Below, one piece after another: positions 29,911-39,899 of a stretch of 64,000 bases of DNA. Under the pieces are notes generated by a model. It was not told the DNA's origin and searched no databases. It saw nothing but the letters and a program-made list of their open reading frames with translations. This stretch comes from Symsagittifera roscoffensis (Eukaryota; Xenacoelomorpha; Acoela; Convolutidae): contig NC_087069.1 in assembly GCF_963678635.1 (NCBI RefSeq), positions 6,743,472-6,807,471 of the forward strand, written 5' to 3'. The position numbers and the translations under genes are program-made. The stretch's first letter is position 1. Every line of letters starts with the position of its first letter.

Positions 29911-31155
29911 AGGGCGTTAATGTGAGCATCCGCTCGGCGCGGAGTGCTCGTTAATGGTTCTGCCGGTCATGATGTTAAAAAAGAATAACACCCAGGAGCG
30001 CCATAAAAACATACATGTAACATTCGCCCGGAAGATACATATCGACGGATAACAAAACTAAGTCTTAAGACGACTGGCTAGCGTCTAAACAGAGCTTTGC
30101 ATGCTTTTCACCGTCTCTACCAAGCCAGTACTTTTCGGTGGTCTTTCTAACATCGGGTCGACAAAAACGTTACTGTTCTCCGGCTTCGACCAGAACGCTC
30201 AAATTAACTAGATTACATGCAGAAATAGTGAGCTCATGGCTGGGTCTCAGTATCCCCAGACCACGAGGTCACTCCTAAAAGCAGGGCTACTACTTATTAT
30301 ATTACTATTGTTTTTGTTCAGTAGATAAAAATCATCATCTCCATCGAAGATGGATCAACCCTTTCCCCCAACTCCTAGCTTCTCATCCTTATCAAAATGA
30401 ATCCAGTTGTTAATTAAATTCAATTCAGGACATGACAAGAAGCTAAAAGTTTATATAAAAGGCTAAAAGTTCCAGTCCCGAAACCCTTCCGGATTCTTGA
30501 ATCCAGTGAATCAAGCTCCTCAAGTTCAATTTCACGCCAATCCGGAAGGCTGGTTCTCACCCTTCACCGTTGTTGGCAACGGCCTTGCAACTATTGTAGC
30601 AGCACAATAGTTGCAACTTGGAACGTTCTCTGCTATTGTAGTTCGTTGTCGTTTTTCTTTAATCTCGATTTTCGTTCTGTTCGCTATCACAGATAAAGTT
30701 GTTCTGTTTTTCACTCGCTTTTTGTTAAAATGGCCGTTTCAGCATTTCTCAGAAATGTGACGTCATCATTCGAATTTTTGAAAATTTAAAATACTAGAAT
30801 ATTCTAGCCCTCACCGTTTGGCTAAACGTTCCAATAACGTCGCTAATCCTTCGAAATCATCAACTCGGAAGGCTTACTGCTCAAAATTCGAATCCTGCAT
30901 AAATTGCATTTTGGCCATTCTGGTCGAATGTCACACAAATCTCGCCGTCCCAGCCGTAGGCGAGTGAAGTTTCCCTGGCGTAACTAGACGCAAGAAGGAG
31001 TGAGCTGGTGAATCGACCTCCAAATCGACGTCAGGTTGTACCACTCCTTTTTTTTCATCGCCTTTGCCTCAGCAATTTTAAACCATAAGTGAAATTATTC
31101 ATAAATCACCCCAAAGAGCTTCCTTTCTCGCCCCAGTTGTCTGTGTTTGAGGTTG
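29911..31155 (+). promoter_or_regulatory. LINE leader (5' UTR) with conserved RNA structures
   Basis: The first 1025 bp are nearly identical at 6237-7261 and 43427-44451, and diverged at 40405-41686. Visible stems: GAGCA-CCGC / GCGG-TGCTC right after the start; ACTGGCT (30073-30079) with AGCCAGT (30123-30129); GTGAGCTC / GAGGTCAC around an inner GGTCT / AGACC (30229-30274); CCTTCCGGATT (30485-30495) with AATCCGGAAGG (30539-30549); CTCGCC / GGCGAG near 30942-30965. The twin-primed copy at 6.2 kb starts at the same base, suggesting that 29911 is near the RNA 5' end. Confidence 0.65.
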
Positions 31156-31680
31156 ATGCCGCGATTCCAGGCAAGACGCATCCCTGAGTTCTCACAGAAA
31201 CTAGTTATCGGGACTTCAAGGACCAAATATATCAAACCAGCTCTAGTAAAATCAACAATTCACTCCTACCAGGGCGCAACGCTTCATGATCTGTTTGAAA
31301 CAGTTTTACAATACAGACAAAAGCGCCTAATTACAGTAACAATAGTTGCTGGATACAATGACAACAGGCTGCATCCACAAGAATTAGAACAGCAGTGGAA
31401 AAACTTGGTTAACCTCGTCACAAACAAGCTTCAGCCCAAGACACTGATCGTCCCCAAAACAATTCAGAACTGTAATAATTCCGAAGTAAACCGCAAAATT
31501 TATATTCATAATCATGTGCTGTTTAATTTGATAAATAGATTTATACACCCCCATACACTTATTGTTTCACCTAACCTCAATAAAAATCTAACCCCTCAAA
31601 AGTTCTGCCGAGATGGCATTCATTTCTCGTTCTACGGTAATGATTTTTTTAACAAATTTTCTTGCACTTTTAATCTCTAA
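31156..31680 (+). CDS. LINE ORF1: SGNH-type esterase
   Basis: About 174 codons from the ATG at 31156; a TTG three codons upstream is less likely as the start. The SGNH blocks are all recognisable: KLVIGTSRTKYI (nucleophile Ser), IVAGYNDNRLHP (Gly/Asn block) and CRDGIHFSFYGNDF (Asp-His block). SGNH esterases are known in the ORF1 of some LINE clades (CR1/L2-like), where their role in retrotransposition is unresolved. ORF2 starts 37 bp downstream. The unit B copy differs at a few residues and is also open. Confidence 0.8.
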   Translation: MPRFQARRIPEFSQKLVIGTSRTKYIKPALVKSTIHSYQGATLHDLFETVLQYRQKRLITVTIVAGYNDNRLHPQELEQQWKNLVNLVTNKLQPKTLIVPKTIQNCNNSEVNRKIYIHNHVLFNLINRFIHPHTLIVSPNLNKNLTPQKFCRDGIHFSFYGNDFFNKFSCTFNL

Positions 31681-31717
31681 ATCCTCTCGCTAACTTGCTA
31701 CTGCCGTCCTTCCTAAA

Positions 31718-32317
31718 ATGGCTCCTCAAACACACTGCCTTATTTGTAAAAACAGCCTGCGAGGCGGAGGTGACTGGTGCTTCACATGTCTAGACTACAT
31801 GCATGTAAAATGCAGCGGCTTAGCCCGCAGCAGTGATCACTATGACGATTTCAGTTGTCATCGCTGCACCTCCCAATTTCATTCAGCTAACGACAAGCAT
31901 GAATGCAATCCCCCAACCCTAGCTACAACCACGCTGCCCCAAATGCACCCTCACCCTTCCACTGCCCCACACTCACAAAACTCAGGAGAGTCTTCCACAA
32001 TAGAACCTAGAACAAACCAAGACCCTTGGTCAAACCCCTGTCCAGAACTCAAAGAAACCACCAGGAAAATATACACCGAAAAGGTCCACTGGAAACCGGT
32101 CTTTATGATCTTGTCAAAAAATAAAGTTGGTTATAACTTCATTGAAACCCTCAATAGAACTTCGAACAGCCTAATAGAAAACAACGAAAATACCTTCGCA
32201 ATACACGCAGCAATGATTTTTCCACACTTATTACTGTGCAAAACAAAGTCCGAAAATGATGGATCTTTATCCAAAACAATAGCAAGGGCAGGACGGAGAC
32301 CTGGATGGACTTTATAA
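31718..32317 (+). CDS. LINE ORF2, N-terminal part with PHD-type zinc finger (frameshifted)
   Basis: Starts at ATG 31718. Residues 8-50 carry CLICKNSLRGGGDWCFTC, then HVKCSGL and FSCHRCTSQF, a C4HC3 pattern like a PHD finger. A Pro/Thr/Ser-rich linker follows. Comparison with unit B shows that 14 bp are missing near 32290, which shifts the frame and ends this part at 32317. The continuation is in the frame starting at 32337. Confidence 0.8.
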   Translation: MAPQTHCLICKNSLRGGGDWCFTCLDYMHVKCSGLARSSDHYDDFSCHRCTSQFHSANDKHECNPPTLATTTLPQMHPHPSTAPHSQNSGESSTIEPRTNQDPWSNPCPELKETTRKIYTEKVHWKPVFMILSKNKVGYNFIETLNRTSNSLIENNENTFAIHAAMIFPHLLLCKTKSENDGSLSKTIARAGRRPGWTL

Positions 32318-32336
32318 GGAAGGAAAGGCGCTGCAA

Positions 32337-34085
32337 ATGCGCTTGTTGAAAGGAAATAGAAGAAAAACTGAAACTGAAGCACAACAGTTCAACAAACTAA
32401 TGAATACTGGAAAAATATCAAGCACAATTGCAAAACTAACAGACAAATCTAAAGGCGTTCTTTCGCTCGACGAGATTGTCAAAGGTAAGACAGTAGAACA
32501 GACTCTCATAGAGAAACACCCACCATCTAAACCAATTAATGAGAACTATATTACACCAGTCTCAAACGAAATAATTCCTTTCCATCCATCGATATTTGAT
32601 CAGATAAACGGTCAACATATCAAGAAGTCAACCATGAGAACGCACGGATCGCATGGACCATCTGGCCTCGATGCAAAAGAATGGAGACGTATTTTAACAC
32701 ACTTCGGGCAACAATCAGTAGAGATTTCAAAAACAATTGCCGAAAAATTGGCCACCGAAGAACAACATCCAGAACTAATGGAACTATATAACGCATGCAG
32801 ATTAACACCCTTAGATAAGAATCCAGGGGTAAGACCCATAGGCATTGGAGAAGTTATGCGTAGGATAATAGGGCGAACAATAACCAAATGCCTAAAAAAA
32901 GAACTCACGTCGCTCGGTTCGAACTACCAACTCTGCCTAGGACAAAAATATGGAATTCAATATGCGATCCACACGCTAAGAGATCAATACAGCAAAACTT
33001 CCGCCGATGCTGTTTTACTGATAGAAGCCGAAAACGCTTTCAACTCGCAAAACCGAAAGCTGGCATTGAAAAACATCGAAAATACCTGCCCTTCCCATTT
33101 AACAGCGATTAAGAACTCCAACTCCAATCCATTTAAACTGTTCGTTAACAAAAAAAAAACAATCTACTCTCAAGAAGGGACAACCCAGGGGGATCCACTA
33201 GCAATGGCTTTGTACGGTCTAGCCATAATACCCCTCATAAAATTTCTATCAGTAGACGATGTAACCCAGAAATGGTACGCAGACGACGGAAACGCAGTCG
33301 GTAAATTAAGCAATCTACGAACCGTCCTCGATAAAATTGTATCACTGGGTAAATTTTTCGGCTACCACGTGAAAGCATCCAAATGCCAACTCATTGCCAA
33401 GGATGAAAAACTCGGTGAAGCTCAGAAAACCTTCGCAAATACAGGAATCACTATAAAGGCAGGAGCCCGAGTGCTTGGTTCAGTAATAGGAACAGAATCT
33501 GAATGTAAAAGTATCCTCGAATTTCAACAGAATGAGCAAATCAAAAATTTGAAAAAACTAACGAAAGTCGCTAAAACCTCCCCTCAAAACGTTTATGCCT
33601 GCTATACTAAAGGAGTTCAAATTGCCGAAAAATTGGCCACCGAAGAACAAAATCCAGAACTAATGGAACTATATAACGCATGCAGATTAACACCCTTAGA
33701 TAAGAATCCAGGGGTAAGACCCATAGGCATAGGAGAAGTTATGCGTAGGATAATAGGGCGAACAAAAACCAAATGCCTAAAAAAAGAACTCACGTCGCTC
33801 GGTTCGAACTTCCAACTCTGCCTAGGACAAAAATATGGAATTGAATATGCGATCCACACGCTAAGAGATCAATACAGCAAAACTTCCGCCGATGCTGTTT
33901 TACTGATAGAAGCCAAAAACGCTTTCAACTCGCTAAACCGAAAGCTGGCATTGAAAAACATCGAAAATACCTGCCCTTCCCTTTTAACAGCAATTAAGAA
34001 CTCCAACTCCAATCCATTTAAACTGTTCGTTAACAAAAAAAAACAATCTACTCTCAAGGAGGGACAACCCAGGGGGATCCACTAG
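32337..34085 (+). CDS. LINE ORF2, reverse transcriptase with an internal duplication
   Basis: 582 codons. After a linker and GPSGLDAKEWRRIL, the RT motifs follow: LTPLDKNPGVRPIGIGEVMR, then QEGTTQGDPLAMALYG and KWYADDGNAVG, so the palm is complete. A family with this exact motif set is common in cnidarian and other invertebrate genomes. Then an 885-bp direct repeat starts (copy 1 32736-33620; copy 2 from 33621), giving a second RT domain. This is the only one of four RT copies in the window with ten A at the FVNKKK codons, which keeps it in frame. The other three have nine and shift. Confidence 0.85.
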   Translation: MRLLKGNRRKTETEAQQFNKLMNTGKISSTIAKLTDKSKGVLSLDEIVKGKTVEQTLIEKHPPSKPINENYITPVSNEIIPFHPSIFDQINGQHIKKSTMRTHGSHGPSGLDAKEWRRILTHFGQQSVEISKTIAEKLATEEQHPELMELYNACRLTPLDKNPGVRPIGIGEVMRRIIGRTITKCLKKELTSLGSNYQLCLGQKYGIQYAIHTLRDQYSKTSADAVLLIEAENAFNSQNRKLALKNIENTCPSHLTAIKNSNSNPFKLFVNKKKTIYSQEGTTQGDPLAMALYGLAIIPLIKFLSVDDVTQKWYADDGNAVGKLSNLRTVLDKIVSLGKFFGYHVKASKCQLIAKDEKLGEAQKTFANTGITIKAGARVLGSVIGTESECKSILEFQQNEQIKNLKKLTKVAKTSPQNVYACYTKGVQIAEKLATEEQNPELMELYNACRLTPLDKNPGVRPIGIGEVMRRIIGRTKTKCLKKELTSLGSNFQLCLGQKYGIEYAIHTLRDQYSKTSADAVLLIEAKNAFNSLNRKLALKNIENTCPSLLTAIKNSNSNPFKLFVNKKKQSTLKEGQPRGIH

Positions 34086-34087
34086 CA

Positions 34088-34846
34088 ATGGCCTTGTACG
34101 GTCTAGCCATAATACTCCTCATAAAATTTCTATCAGTAGACGATGTAACTCAGAAATGGTACGCAGACGACGGAAACGCAGTCGGTAAATTAAGCAATCT
34201 ACGAACCGTCCTCGATAAAATTGTATCACTGGGTAAATTTTTCGGCTACCACGTGAAAGCATCCAAATGCCAACTCATTGCCAAGGATGAAAAACTCGGT
34301 GAAGCTCAGAAAACCTTCGCAAATACAGGAATCACTATAAAAGCAGGAGCCCGAGTGCTTGGTTCAGTAATAGAAACAGAATCTGAATGTAAAAGTATCC
34401 TCGAATTTCAACAAAATGAGCAAATCAAAAACTTGAAAAAACTAACGAAAGTCGCTAAAACCTCTCCTCAAAACGTTTATGCCTGCTATACTAAACGAGT
34501 TCAAGAAAAGCTTTCATTTCTTGCCAGGACAACGCCTAACACTACGGAAAACTTAGAAATATGTGAAAATATTATCAAAGAACAATTATTACCTAACCTA
34601 GTCGGTAAAGACACTTTAAACCCCCAGTTCCGTGAGATATCCTTCTTACCCCCTAAAATGGGCGGACTTAATATCAAGCTGCCATCCGATCATGAAAGCT
34701 ACCTAGAATGGTCTAAGGAAACAGCACTAGTACTGGAATCTCAAGATCCTAATACAGCAGTAACACAGCAAGAAAAAATATGTACGAAAATCAAAAAAAT
34801 GAAAACTGATAGAACAAATCATCGAAAAAAAAACAAACCTCCTTAA
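34088..34846 (+). CDS. LINE ORF2, second RT copy, C-terminal half and thumb (frameshifted)
   Basis: 252 codons that continue the second RT copy after the shift at its nine-A run. It includes KWYADDGNAVG, a region matching the end of copy 1, and then the unique downstream part (QEKLSFLARTTPNT). The frame is lost again at an A run near 34825 (nine A here, eight in unit B). Confidence 0.75.
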   Translation: MALYGLAIILLIKFLSVDDVTQKWYADDGNAVGKLSNLRTVLDKIVSLGKFFGYHVKASKCQLIAKDEKLGEAQKTFANTGITIKAGARVLGSVIETESECKSILEFQQNEQIKNLKKLTKVAKTSPQNVYACYTKRVQEKLSFLARTTPNTTENLEICENIIKEQLLPNLVGKDTLNPQFREISFLPPKMGGLNIKLPSDHESYLEWSKETALVLESQDPNTAVTQQEKICTKIKKMKTDRTNHRKKNKPP

Positions 34847-35660
34847 CTCTTTAAATGAAACAGATAAATACGCAATCGACCTGGCCTCTGAAAAGGGAGC
34901 GTCTAACTGGCTCAATGCCTTACCACTGAGCAGAAACAACTTCAACCTGAATAAATCAGAGTTCAGAGATGGTATTTACTTAAGATACGGATGGGAACCA
35001 ACCAAAACCCCACTCACATGTGTATCTGGTGCTAATTTTAACTTGACACATGCGCTTAACTGTGCAAAGGGTGGTTACACACACATAAGACACAATGAAA
35101 TTAGAGACACATTCGCCAACCTCATGAACGAGGTTTGCCATGACGTCGAGATTGAGCCGAAACTTCAGCCGTTGCAAGGCAAAAGCTTTGTCAACAATTC
35201 AACTGCAACTGAAGATGAGGCACGACTTGACATTAAGACAAACGGACTCTGGTGTTCACGATTCAGCCGCGCTTTCTTTGATGTGAAAATTTTCAACCCC
35301 CATAACAAAACATCGCGAAAACTGCATAAGGATGCATACAAATACCACGAAACGCTGAAGAACTCCAAATATCAGCAAAGAATTTTAAACGTAGAGCAGA
35401 GTAGCTTCTGCCCGCTAATTTTTGGATGCACCGGTGGCGCTGCTCCAACAGCCACGCGGAGGATGCAGCGATTAGCCGAAAAACTAAGTGAAAAAAGACA
35501 AGAAAGCTATCCAGAATCTACAAACTACATAAGAACTAAAATAAGCTTCGCGCTACTGAGGAGCTCTATACTTTGTATAAGGGGGTGCAGATCGCTACGC
35601 AAAATTCAACTTAACGACAACTCCATAAGCGCTATTGTAGAGGAAGGACGGCTAAGATAA
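34847..35660 (+). CDS. LINE ORF2, C-terminal CCHC and restriction-like endonuclease part
   Basis: This frame carries RYGWEPTKTPLTC, then ALNCAKGGYTHIRHNEIRDT, a C..C..H..H-type motif before the nuclease. It is followed by EARLDIKTNGLW...FFDVKIFNP, which fits the PD-(D/E)XK core of restriction-like endonucleases in early-branching LINEs, and the family-specific tail TGGAAPTATR and RTKISFALLRSSILCIRG. The nuclease would nick the target site. In unit B the same part is joined to the preceding RT in one frame (47617-49188). Confidence 0.78.
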
Positions 35661-35738
35661 ATTAACATTACAACGATGCATTTAATGCTGATTTATGACT
35701 TCATTGCTGATATATATGCATTTTTATATCGCTGGTAT

Positions 35739-35783
35739 GGCCCTATCCAACTTGCGCACTTACCGTAACTAAACGGAAGGGCC
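35739..35783 (+). other. LINE 3'-terminal RNA hairpin
   Basis: Outer stem GGCCCT / AGGGCC, inner stem CCGT / ACGG, and a conserved loop strand AACTTGCGCAC, followed by CCCTTTT and a T run. Equivalent structures lie at 6029-6072 (minus), 39827-39871, 49267-49311, 53349-53393 and, eroded, 56727-56771 (minus). It probably marks the 3' end recognised by the reverse transcriptase. Confidence 0.7.
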
Positions 35784-35799
35784 CCTTTTGTAATTTAGT

Positions 35800-36682
35800 T
35801 TTTTTTAAAGGTATTTACTTCAACTGTCCCTCCTCTACAACAGCACTAGAACATCTGAGCAAAACAAAAAAAATTAGGCAAATGCGACAATCCTAGTCAA
35901 ATACGCCATTTGGAAACAAGTTTTTTCAGAAAAGTGGCAAAAAAAAACAAAAAAAAATGTAGTAACGTTTTTGAAAAAAAATTTATTGTACGCGTTACGC
36001 ACGATCACTTCATTGGCTCAAAACAAGACCAAAAATTAAGAACTTGAAACCGATTTTCCAGACACTGAGAAAAATTTTAACACTTTTTAATGTCGCTTGA
36101 AGCTCGACTGAAAGGGCTCTAAAAGGATGTATCTCTCCACCTATTCGGATGATTATTTGTAATCGCTGTTTTTGCGTGAAAAAAAAAAGAAAAACTAAAA
36201 CACACCCGAATACAAAGTTCCTCCGCATTTGTCAATCGATCAGAACAATTACAGAACCCCTAAATCATACAAAATGCAAATGCCCCGTGCTCACTCGGAA
36301 CAATTGAGGAAACGACCGTTTTTTGATGAACTTCTTGTTTGTACAATAAGAGTGACATACCATGAGTAAAAGAACAGTCTTTTCTTAAATATCTTCTTTT
36401 TTTTCTATTTTTTTGTTTTTTTTCTAAAATTTTTCTTCTTTTATTCTTTTCTTTTAAGTTAACCAGAAGGTCGAATGTATCATCGTAACCGAGGTTACAG
36501 TCAGGAGTTCCTTCATCACATTATTCAGTCAAAATCCCCAAATTTTTTTGATAATTCGCAGGAACATGTTTTGCAAAGATAGTGTTCATTTTTCTTTATG
36601 TGGTTATAAAATCTTCAATTTAGTGCTCGCTCAGCTAACTTGTACATATTCATCATAAATCTACCCTCCTCGCTGCCAAATT
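35800..36682 (+). other. Non-coding stretch between the two LINE copies of unit A
   Basis: No supported gene. It contains A and T homopolymer runs, GTAACCGAGGTTAC near 36487 (short palindrome) and, towards the end, sequence upstream of the decayed ORF2 that may be its leader. The same stretch is present in unit B (49330-50213). Confidence 0.5.
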
Positions 36683-39600
36683 ATGGCCGATCAAGCGCAC
36701 TGCCATATTTGCAAAGGCCAACTCCGAAAAGGAGGCATATGGTGAGTCATTTGCAAAGCTTACATCCATGTCTCATGTAGCGGGCTTTAGAGCGGTAAAC
36801 TTTATTACGATGGGTTCTCCTGCATACAATGCTCCCCCGAGATTTTTGCAAAAGGACCCAACTCCACCCACAGACCAACAAGCACAGCCCCCATCACAAC
36901 TCAAAAAGAGACATCACCGGCAACACCTGGAACAAACATACTGCCCAAAGCAACACAATCTTATCCATCGCCCCCAGCAATCACTACAGCCCCCTTCGAC
37001 CCCTGGAAACTTATCGACCAAGAAGTTGAAATTAAAATAAACAACATATACAAAAATGTCGTTAACTGGAAACCGCTATTCATAGTTCTAAGCTAGAACA
37101 AGCCCGCTTTCCAATTCAAAGAAAAACTTAACTAGCAACTGTTGTCATTAGTAGACGAAATATCAAATTCTAACGTCGCAATGAAAGCAGAAATGATTCT
37201 CCTACATCTGATGTTCTCCAAAACTAAATCAGAAACAAACGGATCAAATTCCAAAATACTGAGCCGCCGAATAATTTTATGAAAATAAGGCCTATCAGAC
37301 GAACTTTTCTCTGAAGCGATAGCTCTCGAAATTAGACATCCGAAACAGAAGAAGTCCGAAGTAAACGAGGAAGTTAAGCAATTCGATAAACTAATGAACA
37401 GCAAAATATCTGCCGCCCTTGGCTGCCTTTCAGACAAGAAAACAAAAGGAGTACTTCCCCTAAACAAAGTCATTGAAGGAAAAACAGTCCATAGTATCCA
37501 CAGTCCATAGAAAAACACCCTCAAGCCGAAACAGCGAACACAATCTATATAACTGAAGTAAGTGAAGACACAATGCCATACCACCCTTCTATATTCGAAC
37601 AAATAAACGCCAAGACAGTTCGAAATTCAACCCTGAAAACGCACGGAAGCCACGGTTTAGATGCCTGCGAATGGAGAAGGATTTTACCTCACTTCAACCA
37701 GACATCCATTGAGCTTTGCAAAACAATTGCTAAACTATCCAATACAATAGCAAGTAAAGTTCTCCCCCATGAGAACCTAACGGCGTACAACTCGTGTCGC
37801 CTGGTACCTCTGGAAAAAATCCATGGGTACGGCCCATTGGTATAGGCGAAGTTCTGAGAAGAATAATTGCCAAAACAATCAACCAATGTATAAAATCAGA
37901 ACTCAAAAGTCTCGGAAAAAAATCCAATTCTGCTTAGGCCAGAAGTGTGGAATCAAATATGCTATCCACAGCTTGTAGAGCAAGTTTGAGAAACCGGAAA
38001 CAGACGCCATACTACTTATTGATGCAAAAAAATCTATTTAACTCGCTCAATAGAGAAATTGATCTAAAAATGTAGAAATCCTTTCTCCGGCACTAAATCA
38101 TGCGCTGGCCAACTCATATGAAGATCCCTCAAATCTATATGTCAATAACGTCAAATACACTGTTTTGACATCTACCGAAGGCACAACACAAAGTTATCCC
38201 CTCGCAATAGCTATGTACGGAATTGGGATCATCCCACTGATCGAACTCCTGCACAAACCAGATGTCACCCAAAATTGGTACGCGGATGATGGAAGCGCTG
38301 CAGGTGATCCTAGGATTCTCTGCGCAATACTGGACAACTTGAATGTTCACCGAATGGCTTTCGGATACAATGTGAAGCCTTTCAAGTGTCAACTCATAGT
38401 AAAGGAAAACTATCGTGACCACACCATAAAAGGCACAAATATTACAATCGTAGACGGTTTTAGAGTCCTTGAATTGGTTATAGGAACACCATTAGCACGC
38501 GATAAATACATGGAAAGCGAGATTGAAAAGACAGCTACCCTAATTGAAAAACTTTCCAAATTAGCTAAAACATCACCACAAAATGCGTACTCCTATTACA
38601 CAAAAGGAGTTCAAAAAAAGTATGCCTTCTAACCGGAACAACTGCGGAAGCTTTTAAAAAATTGGATGAATTTTAGAAAATCGTAAGACAGCAGCTACTT
38701 TCTAGTTTTGCTGGTAAAAATCATATAACCGATGAAGATCGCAACCTTTTTTCACTGCCAATAAGAACGGGAGGATTAAACCACCTCAGTAACAAGGACT
38801 TCTCCAGAAATTATATGTGGTCACAAGTCATTTGTGATCCGTTAGAAAAAAGTGATCCAGAAATAGCTGAAACGGAACGAAGTCTGACAAGTAGAAACAT
38901 CAAAACTGAGAGACAGAACATCACACTCTCAAAAAAGCCCTAAATTATGGAAAATTGCTCATCAGAAAAAAAAACAATAAATCTAGCGTCACAAAAAGGA
39001 GAATTGATTTTGGTAAGCGTGTTACCTTTAAAAAATGCAATTTTTCCCTCAACAAGTCAGAGTTTAAAGACGGTTTGCATCTGAGATATGGATGGGAACC
39101 ACCGATCACTCCACATACACGCCACATTCACACTGACCCACTCTCTCTACCGCCTCAAAAGTGGATACACTCATCTTAGACATAATGAAATTCGTGATTC
39201 CTTTGCGACACTCCTGAACGAAGTATGCCATGATGTTGAAAGAAAGCCGAAACTTAAACCGTTGGAGGCAAAAATTTTCACAACCAAACAACCACTACTG
39301 AAGATAACGCTCGATTTGATATCAAGGCACATGGAATAAAGGGAGGTCCATTCAGCCGAACCTTTTTTGATGTAAGAATTTTCAACTCCCAGGCTAAATC
39401 CTGCCCTAAAACTATATCTGACGCCTACAAATATCATGAGAGTGTCAAAACATTAAAATACCAACAAAAAATTCTGGATGTGGAAAAAAGCAGCTTTGTT
39501 TTACTAATTTTGCGTGTACCGGAGGAGCAGAACCAGGCTCTACAAAAACTATCCAGAAACTACCAGAGAAACTAAGCGAAAAACGGAACGAATTATACTC

Positions 39601-39720
39601 GGACACAAAAATTCTTATCAGAAACAAAAATCGGTTTTGCACTTCTGAGGAGTGCAATCCTCTGCCTTAGGGGGTGCAAAAATCCTAAAAAATGCATCCA
39701 ACATAGACAATTCTATCTGT
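36683..39720 (+). pseudogene. Decayed LINE ORF2 of a sister family (unit A)
   Basis: It starts at ATG 36683 with the same zinc-finger layout as the intact LINE (CHICKGQLRKGGIW) and is then broken by many stops and indels. Recognisable pieces are HPSIFEQINAKTV, GSHGLDACEWRRIL, TEGTTQSYPLAIAMYG (GDP changed to SYP), NWYADDGSAAGD and HNEIRDSFATLLNEVCHDVE. It ends with the family 3' hairpin at 39827-39871. The protein is clearly related to but distinct from the neighbour, so it is an older family. The unit B copy carries the same stops, so decay predates the duplication. Confidence 0.88.
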
Positions 39721-39826
39721 GCTATAATCGAGGAGCGTGGATTTTGTTTGACAATTCTCTTGATGCATTGATATCGACTTGATTTATTCATAAAAATTTG
39801 CCGATGTATTTATATAACGTTGGTAC

Positions 39827-39871
39827 GGCCCTATAAAACTTGTGCACGTAACGTCGCATGGCGGAAGGGCC
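39827..39871 (+). other. 3'-terminal hairpin of the decayed LINE
   Basis: Outer stem GGCCCT / AGGGCC is retained. The loop keeps AACTTGTGCACGTAACG, and the inner stem is CGTC / GGCG rather than CCGT / ACGG, so pairing is kept with different bases. Confidence 0.65.
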
Positions 39872-39899
39872 TATTTAATTGACTTTTTCTTATATAGTA

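Noticed and set aside
27308-29954. Small ORFs in the unit A upstream region
   Set aside because: They are hydrophobic or low-complexity readings of T-rich and C-rich repeats, with no domain and no start context.
29911-29970. Delta-like ribozyme at the LINE 5' end, as in R2
   Set aside because: A strong hairpin is present, but I could not lay out the nested double pseudoknot. It stays an open possibility for a covariance search.
29911-30935. Leader block as an snRNA, rRNA or group I intron
   Set aside because: No match to conserved snRNA or rRNA strings or to group I core segments was recognised; position and copy pattern fit a LINE leader.
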